Shown here: positions 24,617 to 33,327 of the stretch, in pieces
Layout of the letters: the number at the start of each line of letters is the position of its first letter
Position numbering within the stretch: position 1 is the stretch's first letter
Assembly (NCBI GenBank): GCA_017399065.1
Contig: JAFQEL010000012.1
Location: forward strand, 62,001 to 126,000
DNA: 64,000 nt
Reading direction: 5' to 3'
Source of the DNA: Clostridia bacterium
GTDB lineage: Bacteria > Bacillota > Clostridia > Oscillospirales > Acutalibacteraceae
Program-made: the position numbers and the translations under genes
The notes under the pieces: model-generated
The model's input: only the letters and a program-made list of their open reading frames with translations
The model's database searches: none
Told to the model about the DNA's origin: nothing

Positions 24617-25798
24617 ATGACAACTATACTCCTCATTATAATCTATATTGCATTTATAGGTCTCGGAGTGCCGGATTCTCTTATCGGCTCTGCGTGGCCG
24701 GCAATACATACGGAACTTACCATTCCTGTTGAAGCGGTAAGCGTTATTACGTTGCTTATTTCGGGCTGCACCGTATTATCAAGTATGTTCAGTTCAAAGA
24801 TTCTCAATAAACTCGGAACTGCGAAGGTTACGGCTTTCAGTACTGCTATGACTGCAGCTGCACTGCTTGGTTATTCTTTTGTACCGTCTTTCTGGTTTAT
24901 GATTCCGCTTGCGGTTGTTCTCGGCTTCGGTGCAGGTGCGATTGACTCGGGCCTCAATAACTATGTGGCTCTTCACTGCAAGGCAAGCCATATGAATTTT
25001 CTTCACTGTTTTTACGGTGTGGGCGTATCTCTCAGCCCTTATCTTATGTCGCGGGCATTAAGCAATATAGGATGGCGAGGCGGTTACCGCTATGCGTTTT
25101 ACGTTCAGGCAGCTATTGCAATAATGCTTATTCTTTCAATTCCGCTTTGGAAAAAGAGCTCTTCCGCTGAACAGGCTGAAGAAGAAAAAAGTATAAACCT
25201 TTCTGTTTTGCAAATGGCTAAAATGTCACAGGTACGGCTTGTGTGGCTGATTATGCTTGTGACCAATGCAATCGAGTATGCCTGCGGAGTATGGGGCAGT
25301 ACATATCTTGTTGAAGAAAAAGGATTCGGGACAAAGTACGGTGCACTTGCGTTGACAATATATTATGTCGGTATGTCCATCGGCCGATTTGCTTCAGGCT
25401 TGCTTGCCGATAAAATCAGCACGTGGAAGAGAATCGGTATAGGTACAGCTATTCTTGCTCCTGCTGTTATAGTTATGCTTCTTCCGTTGAGTGGCGTTTT
25501 TACGGTAATCGGCTTATTCCTTATAGGTTTAGGTAACGGCGCAATTTATCCGAATATGATACACCTCACACCGCACAATTTCGGCAAAGAAATGTCGCAG
25601 TCAATTATGGGCTCGCAGATTGCTTTTGCTTATATCGGTGTTATGCTTGCACCCCCGATGGTAGGCCTTGTGAGCGGAATTTTCGGAATAAAGATATATC
25701 CTGTTCTGCTTGCCGTGCTTTATGTAACGATGGTTATTGCACTTAAATGTTTTATCGGGTGTTTGAAAAAACAAGGCAAATATGATGCGAAAGTTTAA
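24617..25798 (+). CDS. MFS sugar transporter-like protein
   Basis: 393 residues, about 12 membrane helices. The N-terminal IYIAFIGLGVPDSLIGSAWPAI and later GFGAGAIDSGLNNYVALHC are typical of the FucP/YfkF-like MFS branch. AGAGGT lies upstream of the ATG. The gap to the following glycosidase is about 17 bases, so they are co-transcribed, suggesting that it imports the glycan cleaved by that enzyme. The substrate is not shown by the sequence. Confidence 0.8.
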   Translation: MTTILLIIIYIAFIGLGVPDSLIGSAWPAIHTELTIPVEAVSVITLLISGCTVLSSMFSSKILNKLGTAKVTAFSTAMTAAALLGYSFVPSFWFMIPLAVVLGFGAGAIDSGLNNYVALHCKASHMNFLHCFYGVGVSLSPYLMSRALSNIGWRGGYRYAFYVQAAIAIMLILSIPLWKKSSSAEQAEEEKSINLSVLQMAKMSQVRLVWLIMLVTNAIEYACGVWGSTYLVEEKGFGTKYGALALTIYYVGMSIGRFASGLLADKISTWKRIGIGTAILAPAVIVMLLPLSGVFTVIGLFLIGLGNGAIYPNMIHLTPHNFGKEMSQSIMGSQIAFAYIGVMLAPPMVGLVSGIFGIKIYPVLLAVLYVTMVIALKCFIGCLKKQGKYDAKV

Positions 25799-25815
25799 GT
25801 TTTCAGGTGTTGATG

Positions 25816-28083
25816 ATGAATAATAATGAAAAATTTGATCTGAACTGTTTTAAGTTCCCCGATGCTTCTTATTCACCCGTATATATCTGGGTTTGGAATG
25901 ATATATGCACCCGTGAGATTATAGATGAACAGCTTGCTGAAATGCAAAGGCTCGGCATACGTGCGTTTTATATTCTTCCCGAACCGAAAGAATTCAGACC
26001 CGACAGCATGCCCACAAGCCTTTCACCCGAATATCTTTCCGAAGAATACTTCGAGCTTTGTGCTTATGCAATTGACAAGGGAACTGCTCTCGGAATGAAC
26101 TGCTGGATTTATGACGAGGGCGGCTGGCCTTCGGGAGGTGCCTGCGGAAGGGTGGTTAAAGATCACCCTGAGTATTCTGCGGGCGGCAATTATCCCGATT
26201 TGCTTAATAAAAAAGCAACGGAATATTTTATTGAAACAACTCACGAAAACTATGTGTCGGCAACACGTAATTTTTCTGCCGTATTTACCGATGAGCCGAA
26301 AGCTCCGTCAAATCCGTTCAGTAAAGAATTAGCCGATAAATATGAAGAAATATACGGGGAGTCATTTTTGCCGTATCTTCCGCTCATTGAAAACGAAGAA
26401 ATGCCGACAAAAGAAAACATTCATATACTTCACCGTTGGTATGATTTATGCAGCCGTACGTTTTGCGAAAGCTATCTGCTCCCATGCAAAAAATGGGCAA
26501 ACAAAAACGGTTTTGCTTTTACGGGTCATCTTGATAAGGACCACAGCCCCGACGGTTGTATGAACGGCGGCGGTAACTTCAACCTGATGCGTGCATTAAG
26601 GTGCTTTGATATCCCCGGCATTGACGTCATATGGCGTCAGATTTATCCCGAAAGCAAAGTTGATATCAAGGACGATATGAACGCTTATAACGGATTCTAT
26701 CCGAGATATGCTTCGTCTGCCGCCGCACAGAACGGTACAAAGTGTGCAATGAGTGAGATTTTCGGCGTTGCAGGTCCGGGACTCACTTACGATATGATGA
26801 GATACACTGTAGGTTTTCAGGCTGTGCGGGGGATAAATATTTTCAATCTGTTCAATTTTCCGCTCGGACGTAAAGGTCAGCTTCTTGCACAGGAGTTGCC
26901 GATTTTTACCGAAAATCAGCTGTATTACCGTTATCTCGGTCAGTTTAACCGCTATACAGAGCGTCTGTCTTACGTATCGTCTGTTGGAGAAAGAGTATAT
27001 GAAACTGCACTTTACTATCCTGTTTCTGATTTTCAGGGCAGACTAAACGCAGAAAAAGTTGCAAACGAGTTTGACTCTGTCGGCAGAAAGCTCGAAGATA
27101 TGTCGGTGGATTTTGATATCGTTGACGATGACGTTATACAGACTGCCGAAATAAACGACAACGGCTGTATGCGTATCGGCAGAGCAGAGTACAAGCATAT
27201 TATCATTCCCGAAGGTGCTTTTGTTCCCGAAGCTACGCAAGCAGTGTTGAATAAATTTGTCTGTTGCGGCGGAAAAGTTACCTGTGATATTTCAGAAGCA
27301 AAACCGGTAATACAGACAAACTGTGCCGGCTTACGTGCAATGCACAGAAAAACGGAGAACGCAGACATTTATATTCTCTTCAATGAATCGGAAGAATTTA
27401 CTGATTACCGTATTAATTTACCTTCATCAAAAGGTTATCTGCTTGACCTGATGAGCGGTGATTTACAGCATTTACAAGCTGAAAACGGTGTTTTGTACGT
27501 TTCTCTTGTGACAGGTGAATCGGCTGTTGTGCTGCTGACGGACGAAGAATACAATGCAGAAAAAATAAAAGACTACAAATCGAAGCTTGATATATCCGAT
27601 AATTTTACATTTCGCAAAACAACAGAACTTGTCTTAGGTGAAAACGGCTTTGAAAATATCAATTATTCCGAAAAAGCGGTTATGACAAACCTCGGTAATT
27701 GGTCTTGTGAAGTCGGCAGTGCTTATTCCGGCAGCTGTATTTATGAAACCACATTTACACTGCCCAATGAAATGATAGGTAAAGAGGGTGAAATCAGTCT
27801 TGGCGAAGTGCATTTCTCTGCTTGTGTATACTTGAATAAAAGCTGTCTGGGCACGGTTCTGATGCCGTCGTACAGGCTGAAAATACCGTCGGGTTTGCTT
27901 AATAAAGATAACGAGTTGAAGATTGTTGTAACAAATACTTCGGCAAATCGGTATCTGAACACCGATTATTTTGATAAGTGGAGCATAAAAGAGCTTTCAC
28001 CGTATTTTGAACCGGAGCTTGATTATGCAAAAGACTCCGTATCAGGCGGATTGTACGGGCCTGTTGTTTTATATACAGAATGA
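25816..28083 (+). CDS. GH106-like glycosidase (possible alpha-L-rhamnosidase)
   Basis: About 755 residues. Several start codons are in frame (GTG 25807, TTG 25810, ATG 25813, ATG 25816); I chose 25816 because CAGGTG then lies at a proper distance. The N-terminal barrel shows PVYIWVWNDICTREIIDEQL, MQRLGIRAFYILPEP and NCWIYDEGGWPSGGACGRV, a pattern of large GH106-type enzymes acting on alpha-L-rhamnosides. A glutamate in AVFTDEPKA may be catalytic. Residues about 610-755 form a galactose-binding-like jelly roll (LGNWSCEVGSAYSG; VYLNKSCLG). No signal peptide. It follows an MFS transporter, fitting import and cytoplasmic cleavage. The family call is by motif memory. Confidence 0.7.
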   Translation: MNNNEKFDLNCFKFPDASYSPVYIWVWNDICTREIIDEQLAEMQRLGIRAFYILPEPKEFRPDSMPTSLSPEYLSEEYFELCAYAIDKGTALGMNCWIYDEGGWPSGGACGRVVKDHPEYSAGGNYPDLLNKKATEYFIETTHENYVSATRNFSAVFTDEPKAPSNPFSKELADKYEEIYGESFLPYLPLIENEEMPTKENIHILHRWYDLCSRTFCESYLLPCKKWANKNGFAFTGHLDKDHSPDGCMNGGGNFNLMRALRCFDIPGIDVIWRQIYPESKVDIKDDMNAYNGFYPRYASSAAAQNGTKCAMSEIFGVAGPGLTYDMMRYTVGFQAVRGINIFNLFNFPLGRKGQLLAQELPIFTENQLYYRYLGQFNRYTERLSYVSSVGERVYETALYYPVSDFQGRLNAEKVANEFDSVGRKLEDMSVDFDIVDDDVIQTAEINDNGCMRIGRAEYKHIIIPEGAFVPEATQAVLNKFVCCGGKVTCDISEAKPVIQTNCAGLRAMHRKTENADIYILFNESEEFTDYRINLPSSKGYLLDLMSGDLQHLQAENGVLYVSLVTGESAVVLLTDEEYNAEKIKDYKSKLDISDNFTFRKTTELVLGENGFENINYSEKAVMTNLGNWSCEVGSAYSGSCIYETTFTLPNEMIGKEGEISLGEVHFSACVYLNKSCLGTVLMPSYRLKIPSGLLNKDNELKIVVTNTSANRYLNTDYFDKWSIKELSPYFEPELDYAKDSVSGGLYGPVVLYTE

Positions 28084-28092
28084 CAAACAATC

Positions 28093-28127
28093 ACCTCTCT
28101 TTGTCAGAATGACAAGGGGAGGTAATT
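28093..28127 (+). terminator. Terminator after the GH106-like gene
   Basis: A 13-bp stem with two G-U pairs (28093-28105 with 28111-28123, 5-base loop), followed by AATTTTGT. Confidence 0.7.
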
Positions 28128-28169
28128 TTGTATTAAGATAATTTTAATTATTACAAATAAATTAAATAA

Positions 28170-28198
28170 TTGAAATATCAGAATTATTGTGTTATAAT
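28170..28198 (+). promoter_or_regulatory. Promoter of the tmk-mltG operon
   Basis: TTGAAA (28170-28175), 17-base spacer, perfect TATAAT (28193-28198). The leader to the first gene is about 80 bases. Confidence 0.75.
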
Positions 28199-28283
28199 GT
28201 CAAATGTATAATTAGGTGTATTATGTTTTGCTAAATTCTGTATGTACGGAGGAAGGCTGTTTTTTACGGCTTGTTAAAAGAAA

Positions 28284-28955
28284 ATGGGTAAAATGATAGT
28301 AATAGAAGGTCTTGACGGAAGCGGTAAATCAACTCAGATTTCACTGCTTAAAGAGTATCTTGAATCAAAGGGTTGTGCTTACAGACAGATTAAGCTGCCC
28401 GATTATGAAGACCCGTCAAGCACACTTGTGCGTATGTATCTCGGCGGTGCTTTCGGCAAAAAGCCCGAGGATGTCGGTGCTTTTGCCGCTTCTGCGTTTT
28501 TTGCAGTTGACAGGTTTGCAAGCTTCAAACAGCACTGGCAGGCAGATTACGAGTCCGGCAAGCTTATTCTTGCCGACCGTTACACCACCTCTAACGCATA
28601 CCACCAGCTTGAAAAAATGCCCCATGAGGCTTGGGATAGCTATATTGAGTGGCTTGAAGATTTTGAATATGTAAAGCTTGGTATACCGAAGCCTGATGCA
28701 GTTATCTATCTTGATATGCCTATTGAGATTTCACAGCAGCTTATGTCGCTTCGCAGTGAAAAGACAGGCGAGAAAAAAGATGTGCACGAGGCTGATGTCG
28801 GATACCTTTACCGTTGCCGTGAGGCAGCTATGTATGCCGCAGAAAAAATGGGTTGGCACGTTATTAATTGTGCTGAGGACGGTAAGCCGCTTTCAATAGA
28901 AAAAATTGCAAAGATGATTATTGATGCATTACCCGGAGAGTTAGTTTATGCTTGA
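28284..28955 (+). CDS. tmk: Thymidylate kinase (dTMP kinase)
   Basis: 223 residues. Walker A VIEGLDGSGKST near the start, the DRY motif in ILADRYTTSNAYHQL and KPDAVIYLDMP are as in dTMP kinases, which phosphorylate dTMP to dTDP with ATP. Two ATGs are possible (28284 and 28293); neither has a strong Shine-Dalgarno, the better spacing being GGGTAAA before 28293. The lid region (SLRSEKTGEKKDVHEADVGYL) looks functional. It starts an operon and overlaps the next gene by 8 bases. With ThyX 5 kb away, both dTTP steps are in the window. Confidence 0.88.
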   Translation: MGKMIVIEGLDGSGKSTQISLLKEYLESKGCAYRQIKLPDYEDPSSTLVRMYLGGAFGKKPEDVGAFAASAFFAVDRFASFKQHWQADYESGKLILADRYTTSNAYHQLEKMPHEAWDSYIEWLEDFEYVKLGIPKPDAVIYLDMPIEISQQLMSLRSEKTGEKKDVHEADVGYLYRCREAAMYAAEKMGWHVINCAEDGKPLSIEKIAKMIIDALPGELVYA

Positions 28956-29838
28956 ATTTCACCCTATAACGCTTGCAGATAAATCCCGTGCCGAAAAGAT
29001 TCTGTTCGACACCGATAATATGGGCTGTGAATACTGCTTCGGTACACTGTTTATCTGGAAAGATGTATATAAAACACAGATCGCTTATCACGGTGATATG
29101 CTCGTAGCCAAATATTATATGCAGGATGGTGTCAACTACTGCTGTCCTACGGGTGACGGAGACTTTGCCGAAATGGTTGAGCTTGTTATTGAGGATGCTC
29201 ACCGCGAAGGTGTAAAACCTGTGATTGCCGGTTGCTCTCTTGCTGAAAAGCAGAAGCTGGACGAGCTTTTTCCCGGTAAATTCACCTTTACTGCAGACGA
29301 CAGTAAGTTTGATTATATTTACAAAAGTTCTGATCTTGCCACGCTTTCGGGCAGAAAATATCACGGCAAGAGAAATCATATTTCCGCTTTTATCAAGAAC
29401 AATCCCGACTGGAGCTTTGAAGAGATTAACCCTGCAAATATAGGCCAGTGTGCTTCCATGAACGAGCGTTGGCTTATGCTCAACGAGTATAAGGACGAAG
29501 AGGCAATTTCGGCCGAGCATAACGCACTTAATGTTGCTCTGGCTCATTTTGATGAGCTCGGCTTTTACGGCGGTCTTATCCGTGTAGGTCACGAGGTCGT
29601 TGCATTTTCCTTCGGCGAAAAGCTGAAAGACGGTATTTTCTGTACTCATTTTGAAAAAGCGTATTCATCAATTCAGGGTGCTTATCCTATTATTAACCGC
29701 GAAATGGCGATTCGCCTTTGCGATGAGTATGAGCTTATCAACAGAGAAGAGGATACGGGTGCACCGGGTCTGCGTAAGGCCAAACGCTCTTACTATCCCG
29801 AGATATGGCTTGAAAAATATATTGCCGAGTGTGATTGA
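28948..29838 (+). CDS. DUF2156 (phosphatidylglycerol lysyltransferase C-terminal-like) protein
   Basis: 296 residues. Shows the DUF2156 pattern of two GNAT-like halves: N-terminal FHPITLADKSRAEKILF and YCFGTLFIWKDVY, then LSGRKYHGKRNHISAFIKN, a segment that precedes the second half, and the ending TGAPGLRKAKRSYYPEIWLEKY. Related domains in MprF-type proteins transfer amino acids from tRNA to lipids, but this soluble form has no membrane segment and its substrate is unknown. It overlaps tmk by 8 bases and the following GNAT gene by 4, so translation is coupled. Confidence 0.82.
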   Translation: MLEFHPITLADKSRAEKILFDTDNMGCEYCFGTLFIWKDVYKTQIAYHGDMLVAKYYMQDGVNYCCPTGDGDFAEMVELVIEDAHREGVKPVIAGCSLAEKQKLDELFPGKFTFTADDSKFDYIYKSSDLATLSGRKYHGKRNHISAFIKNNPDWSFEEINPANIGQCASMNERWLMLNEYKDEEAISAEHNALNVALAHFDELGFYGGLIRVGHEVVAFSFGEKLKDGIFCTHFEKAYSSIQGAYPIINREMAIRLCDEYELINREEDTGAPGLRKAKRSYYPEIWLEKYIAECD

Positions 29839-30491
29839 TTTTGGTTAAGTTTGAAATTGAAGAGTTAAGGCAAGATGCCGTAAAGCTGTGGCAGGAGGCA
29901 TTCGGAGACAGTGAAGAGTATATTGACTTTTTTCACTCTGCTCACGATTCCTGCGTTTGTTTAATGCTGACAGATGGCGATGAGCTTACGAGTGCACTCT
30001 ATCTGATTGACGGTGAGCTTTGTGGTCAGAAGGGATATTACCTTTTTGCCGCCGCTACTTTTATGAAATTCAGAGGCAGAGGATATATGGCAACTCTGCT
30101 GAAAAAAGCGGAAAGCTTTGCAAAAGACAACGGCAAAAGCTTTATTGCCCTTGTACCTGCGGAAGGAACACTCTTCGATTATTACTCACGCTTCGGCTAT
30201 AAAACAGCTTTTTATGCAAAAAAGCAACCGCTGCCAGAAAGAATAAATGATGCCGAAAACAGCTTTATCTGGTGCAGTGCGCATACGGAATATATAATGC
30301 GTGAGCACGAAAAATACGGCACAGATATTTATGAAAAAGACGGTGTGATATATTCTGTTTTTGATGGCAGATATATCAAAGTGCCTGCAGAGAAAAGCGA
30401 AGAATACCGCTACGGTATGCTGTTGCCGCTTGATGACGGTGCCGATAAATTGACAGAACTCAATTCATATATAGGACTTACGCTTGAATGA
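29835..30491 (+). CDS. GNAT family N-acetyltransferase
   Basis: 218 residues, starting at a TTG (29835) that overlaps the stop of the previous gene as TTGA. The acetyl-CoA binding region reads AAATFMKFRGRGYMATLLKKAE, a good match for GNAT motif A (RGxGxA-like), followed by FIALVPAEGTLFDYYSRFGYK. The C-terminal third is atypical and may recognise the substrate. Substrate unknown. It is translationally coupled to the DUF2156 gene, and the pair may act in one pathway. Confidence 0.78.
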   Translation: MILVKFEIEELRQDAVKLWQEAFGDSEEYIDFFHSAHDSCVCLMLTDGDELTSALYLIDGELCGQKGYYLFAAATFMKFRGRGYMATLLKKAESFAKDNGKSFIALVPAEGTLFDYYSRFGYKTAFYAKKQPLPERINDAENSFIWCSAHTEYIMREHEKYGTDIYEKDGVIYSVFDGRYIKVPAEKSEEYRYGMLLPLDDGADKLTELNSYIGLTLE

Positions 30492-30504
30492 AGGAGGAAG
30501 TTAA

Positions 30505-31047
30505 ATGATTTATGTTTTTCTTGCAGAGGGTTTTGAAGAGGTCGAAGCTCTTGCGACGGTCGATGTGCTCCGCAGAGCAGGTCTTGATGTTAAGACGGTA
30601 GGCGTTACCGGTGCAACGGTGAGCGGATCTCACTCGATTCCTGTTGAATGCGATACGGTAATCGAAGCCGTAGAACCTGATGACAGTATTGAGGCTGTTG
30701 TGTTGCCCGGCGGTATGCCCGGTACACTAAACCTTGAAAAGGATGAGAAGGTAATTTCTTTTATTGACTATGCTTACGAAAACGGAAAGTACGTCTGTGC
30801 AATCTGTGCCGCACCGAGTATTCTTGGTAAAAAAGGTTTGCTTGAAGGTAAAGAGGCAATCTGCTTCCCGGGTTTTGAAGAGTATCTTTACGGTGCAACG
30901 ATCAGTGAGAAATCGGTTTGCGTTGACGGTAAGATAATCACCGCTAAAGCTTGCGGTGTTGCTCTTAAATTCGGCAAAGTAATTGCCGAGCAGTTTATAG
31001 GCAAAGAAAAAGCAGATGGGCTTTGGGAGACGCTTTATAATGATTAA
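30505..31047 (+). CDS. DJ-1/PfpI family protein (YajL-like)
   Basis: 180 residues. EGFEEVEALATVDVLRRAG with the conserved Glu14, VVLPGGMPG and the nucleophile elbow AICAAPSILG (Cys101) are typical of the DJ-1 subgroup. Such proteins are linked to protection of proteins or thiols against reactive carbonyls and oxidants; the exact role is disputed. GAAGGAGGAAG precedes the ATG. It ends 8 bases into the 5-formyl-THF cyclo-ligase gene. Confidence 0.92.
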   Translation: MIYVFLAEGFEEVEALATVDVLRRAGLDVKTVGVTGATVSGSHSIPVECDTVIEAVEPDDSIEAVVLPGGMPGTLNLEKDEKVISFIDYAYENGKYVCAICAAPSILGKKGLLEGKEAICFPGFEEYLYGATISEKSVCVDGKIITAKACGVALKFGKVIAEQFIGKEKADGLWETLYND

Positions 31048-31618
31048 AGATATCAGACCCGAAAAAAATGAACTGAGAGCTTTATCTCTTGAATGGCGCA
31101 AAAATCTAGGTCGGAGTGAAAAACAGCGTATGGATTTTAAAATCCAGAATAAATTCCTCACACTGTGGAAATTCCGTGAGGTCAGCACAGTTCTGGCTTA
31201 TTGCTCAAAGCCTCTGGAGATAGATACTTCCTTTATAATTGAGCGTGCGCTTGCAATCGGCAAAAAGGTTGCAGTACCGAGATGCGTACCCGGTACGCGT
31301 GATATGGATTTTTATCTTATCAAAGATAAATCTGACCTTGCTCCGGGAGCATTCGGTGTGCTTGAGCCTGATCCGGAAAAATGCGAGCTTCTCAAGGATT
31401 ACACCTCGAGTGTATGTATTGTGCCTGCATTGATGTATGATACAGAAGGCTATCGTCTTGGCTACGGAAAAGGATATTATGACAGATTCCTTTCAGGCTA
31501 CAGCGGAGCGTGTATCGGACTCGGGTATTCAAATTTGATAAAAGATAATTTACCTCACGGTAAATATGACCGTAAAGTGGATATAATAGTAACCGAAAAA
31601 GATAACTATTTTTGCTGA
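31040..31618 (+). CDS. 5-formyltetrahydrofolate cyclo-ligase
   Basis: 192 residues from the ATG at 31040 (MIKDIRPEKNELRALSLEWR), which overlaps the DJ-1 stop; GGGAG lies upstream. It has the basic N-terminal ATP-binding part and the family signature YDTEGYRLGYGKGYYDRFL. The enzyme converts 5-formyl-THF to 5,10-methenyl-THF with ATP, feeding the folate pool used by ThyX. An earlier in-frame ATG at 31016 would deepen the overlap and lacks a ribosome binding site. Confidence 0.93.
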   Translation: MIKDIRPEKNELRALSLEWRKNLGRSEKQRMDFKIQNKFLTLWKFREVSTVLAYCSKPLEIDTSFIIERALAIGKKVAVPRCVPGTRDMDFYLIKDKSDLAPGAFGVLEPDPEKCELLKDYTSSVCIVPALMYDTEGYRLGYGKGYYDRFLSGYSGACIGLGYSNLIKDNLPHGKYDRKVDIIVTEKDNYFC

Positions 31619-31654
31619 GCGTGATTTTGATTACGCTGTTCAAAGGAGTTACAT

Positions 31655-33325
31655 ATGGACGATAAGAAGAAGTTTGAAATTGAATTTGACGATGACTTTG
31701 ATTCTTGGCTTGCTCAGCATGAGCAGGCTACCAAAGATCTGAAGCCGTCAACACCTGCACAGCCGAAGCCTGCGGCACCTGCACAGCCGAGACCTGCGGC
31801 ACCTGCACAGCCGAGACCTGCGGCACCTGCACAGCCGAAGCCTGCGGCACCTGCGCAGCCGAAGCCTGCGGCACCTGCGCAGCCGAAGCCTGCGGCACCT
31901 GCACAGCCGAAGCCTGCGGCACCTGCACAGCCGAGACCTGCGGCACCCGTACAGCAGAGACCTGATTCACAGCAATTCAAGCCTGTCAGTTCAAACGGTG
32001 ATCCTGCCGTTCCTGTAAGCCGCCGCGAGGTTGTTAAGAACTTTAAGTTACAGATTGATGAAGAAGAATACAATAAACCGGCATATGAGGAGCCTGCACA
32101 GCCTGCTAAAAGAAGGGATAAGTCTGTTTATTTTGCAGGACGAAAGCCTTCAAAAGCTCAGATTGAGCACAGAAATGCTCAGGAAAAGGCAAGAGAAGAA
32201 AAGAAAAAGGCTGTAGCTGAACAGCGTGCAAAAGACCGTGATAAGGTTGAAAGACTCAGGCGTATCCTTGTTTTTGTTATTATATTTTTCTGCTCGGCAG
32301 TTCTGTCAACATACGGTATATCATGTATAAATGACGTGCTTGCGCTAAACAGAAAAGATGAGCTTGTAACCGTCAATATAGAGAAGGATGCTGACTATAA
32401 AGAGATAATAGATACCCTTGGTGACAACGGACTTATCAAACATGAGTGGTTCTGTAAGATAATAACCAAATTCAGAGGTTTTGATGAAAAAAGCTATCTT
32501 AACGGTCTGCATTATCTTACTGCAGATATGGGCGTTGAGGGTATGCTTACCGCAATGCTTGAAAATCAGATGTCAGATAAGACTATTCGTCTCTCCTTCC
32601 CCGAAGGATGGACTATACCGCAAATAATTAACAAATTGGACGAGAATAACGTTTGTCCTGCGGAGTATATCTATGCGGCACTTAAAGAGGTTGAGTTTGA
32701 ATACGGATTTGTCGGCTCAATTCCGAAGGACGGTGCCCGTTGCTACACCCTTGAAGGATATATATTCCCTGATACCTACGATTTCTTTGTAAGTGAAAAA
32801 CAGAACGGTATTGGTGAAAACCCGACAAGTATTATCAATAAATTCCTCGGCAACTTTGAATCAAAGTGGAGTGAAGTGTACACACAGCGAGCCGAAGAGC
32901 TTGGACTCACTATGGACGAGGTTATTATCATAGCTTCAATTATTCAAAAAGAAGCTGCCGATAAGAGTCAGATGGGCAAGGTTTCTTCCGTTATCCATAA
33001 CCGACTCAATAACCCGTCGTCATATCCTACGCTCGGCTGTGATTCGACAAAAAATTACGTTAACAACTACCTTGCACCGGTACTGGGTACTGCAGGTGCG
33101 AGCTCATACCTCGGCGGTTACGATACCAACAGCATCCGTTCAGGCTTGCCTGTCGGTCCTATCTGTAACCCCGGTGTCGATGCTATTGAGGCGGCACTCA
33201 ACCCCGATGATACAGATTACTTCTATTTCTGCCATAACGAGGCAGGTAAGATCTATATGGCAAAAACCTACAGTGAGTTCCAGGCCAACTGGGCACAGGT
33301 ACTCAGAGATAATGAGGCAGACTGA
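31655..33325 (+). CDS. mltG: Endolytic murein transglycosylase MltG with long repeat N-terminus
   Basis: 556 residues. Residues about 34-97 are eight tandem octapeptides of the type PAQPKPAA or PAQPRPAA, then a basic stretch, one membrane helix (about 202-222) and the YceG-like extracellular domain. The catalytic Glu region ASIIQKEAADKSQMG and SGLPVGPICNPGVDAI are present. MltG cuts nascent peptidoglycan glycan strands at the outer face of the membrane. The Pro-rich tail faces the cytoplasm and is much longer than in most homologues; it may bind division or wall-synthesis proteins. AAAGGAG precedes the ATG. Confidence 0.93.
   Translation: MDDKKKFEIEFDDDFDSWLAQHEQATKDLKPSTPAQPKPAAPAQPRPAAPAQPRPAAPAQPKPAAPAQPKPAAPAQPKPAAPAQPKPAAPAQPRPAAPVQQRPDSQQFKPVSSNGDPAVPVSRREVVKNFKLQIDEEEYNKPAYEEPAQPAKRRDKSVYFAGRKPSKAQIEHRNAQEKAREEKKKAVAEQRAKDRDKVERLRRILVFVIIFFCSAVLSTYGISCINDVLALNRKDELVTVNIEKDADYKEIIDTLGDNGLIKHEWFCKIITKFRGFDEKSYLNGLHYLTADMGVEGMLTAMLENQMSDKTIRLSFPEGWTIPQIINKLDENNVCPAEYIYAALKEVEFEYGFVGSIPKDGARCYTLEGYIFPDTYDFFVSEKQNGIGENPTSIINKFLGNFESKWSEVYTQRAEELGLTMDEVIIIASIIQKEAADKSQMGKVSSVIHNRLNNPSSYPTLGCDSTKNYVNNYLAPVLGTAGASSYLGGYDTNSIRSGLPVGPICNPGVDAIEAALNPDDTDYFYFCHNEAGKIYMAKTYSEFQANWAQVLRDNEAD
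31754..31945 (+). repeat. 24-base tandem repeat in mltG
   Basis: Eight in-frame 24-base units (plus a decayed ninth) encode the PAQP(K/R)PAA octapeptides. Units differ by only a few bases, so copy-number change by slippage is likely. Confidence 0.9.
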
Positions 33326-33327
33326 TT

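Noticed and set aside
28918-29649. 243-codon open frame on the minus strand
   Set aside because: It lies fully opposite the DUF2156 gene, has no ribosome binding site and no recognisable protein pattern; the plus-strand gene is coupled to its neighbours.
31754-31945. Possible CRISPR array (24-base repeats)
   Set aside because: Units are directly tandem without spacers, keep the reading frame and encode octapeptides in mltG; no cas genes nearby.
31714-32073. Gly/Ala/Cys-rich minus-strand frame
   Set aside because: Mirror of the mltG repeat.
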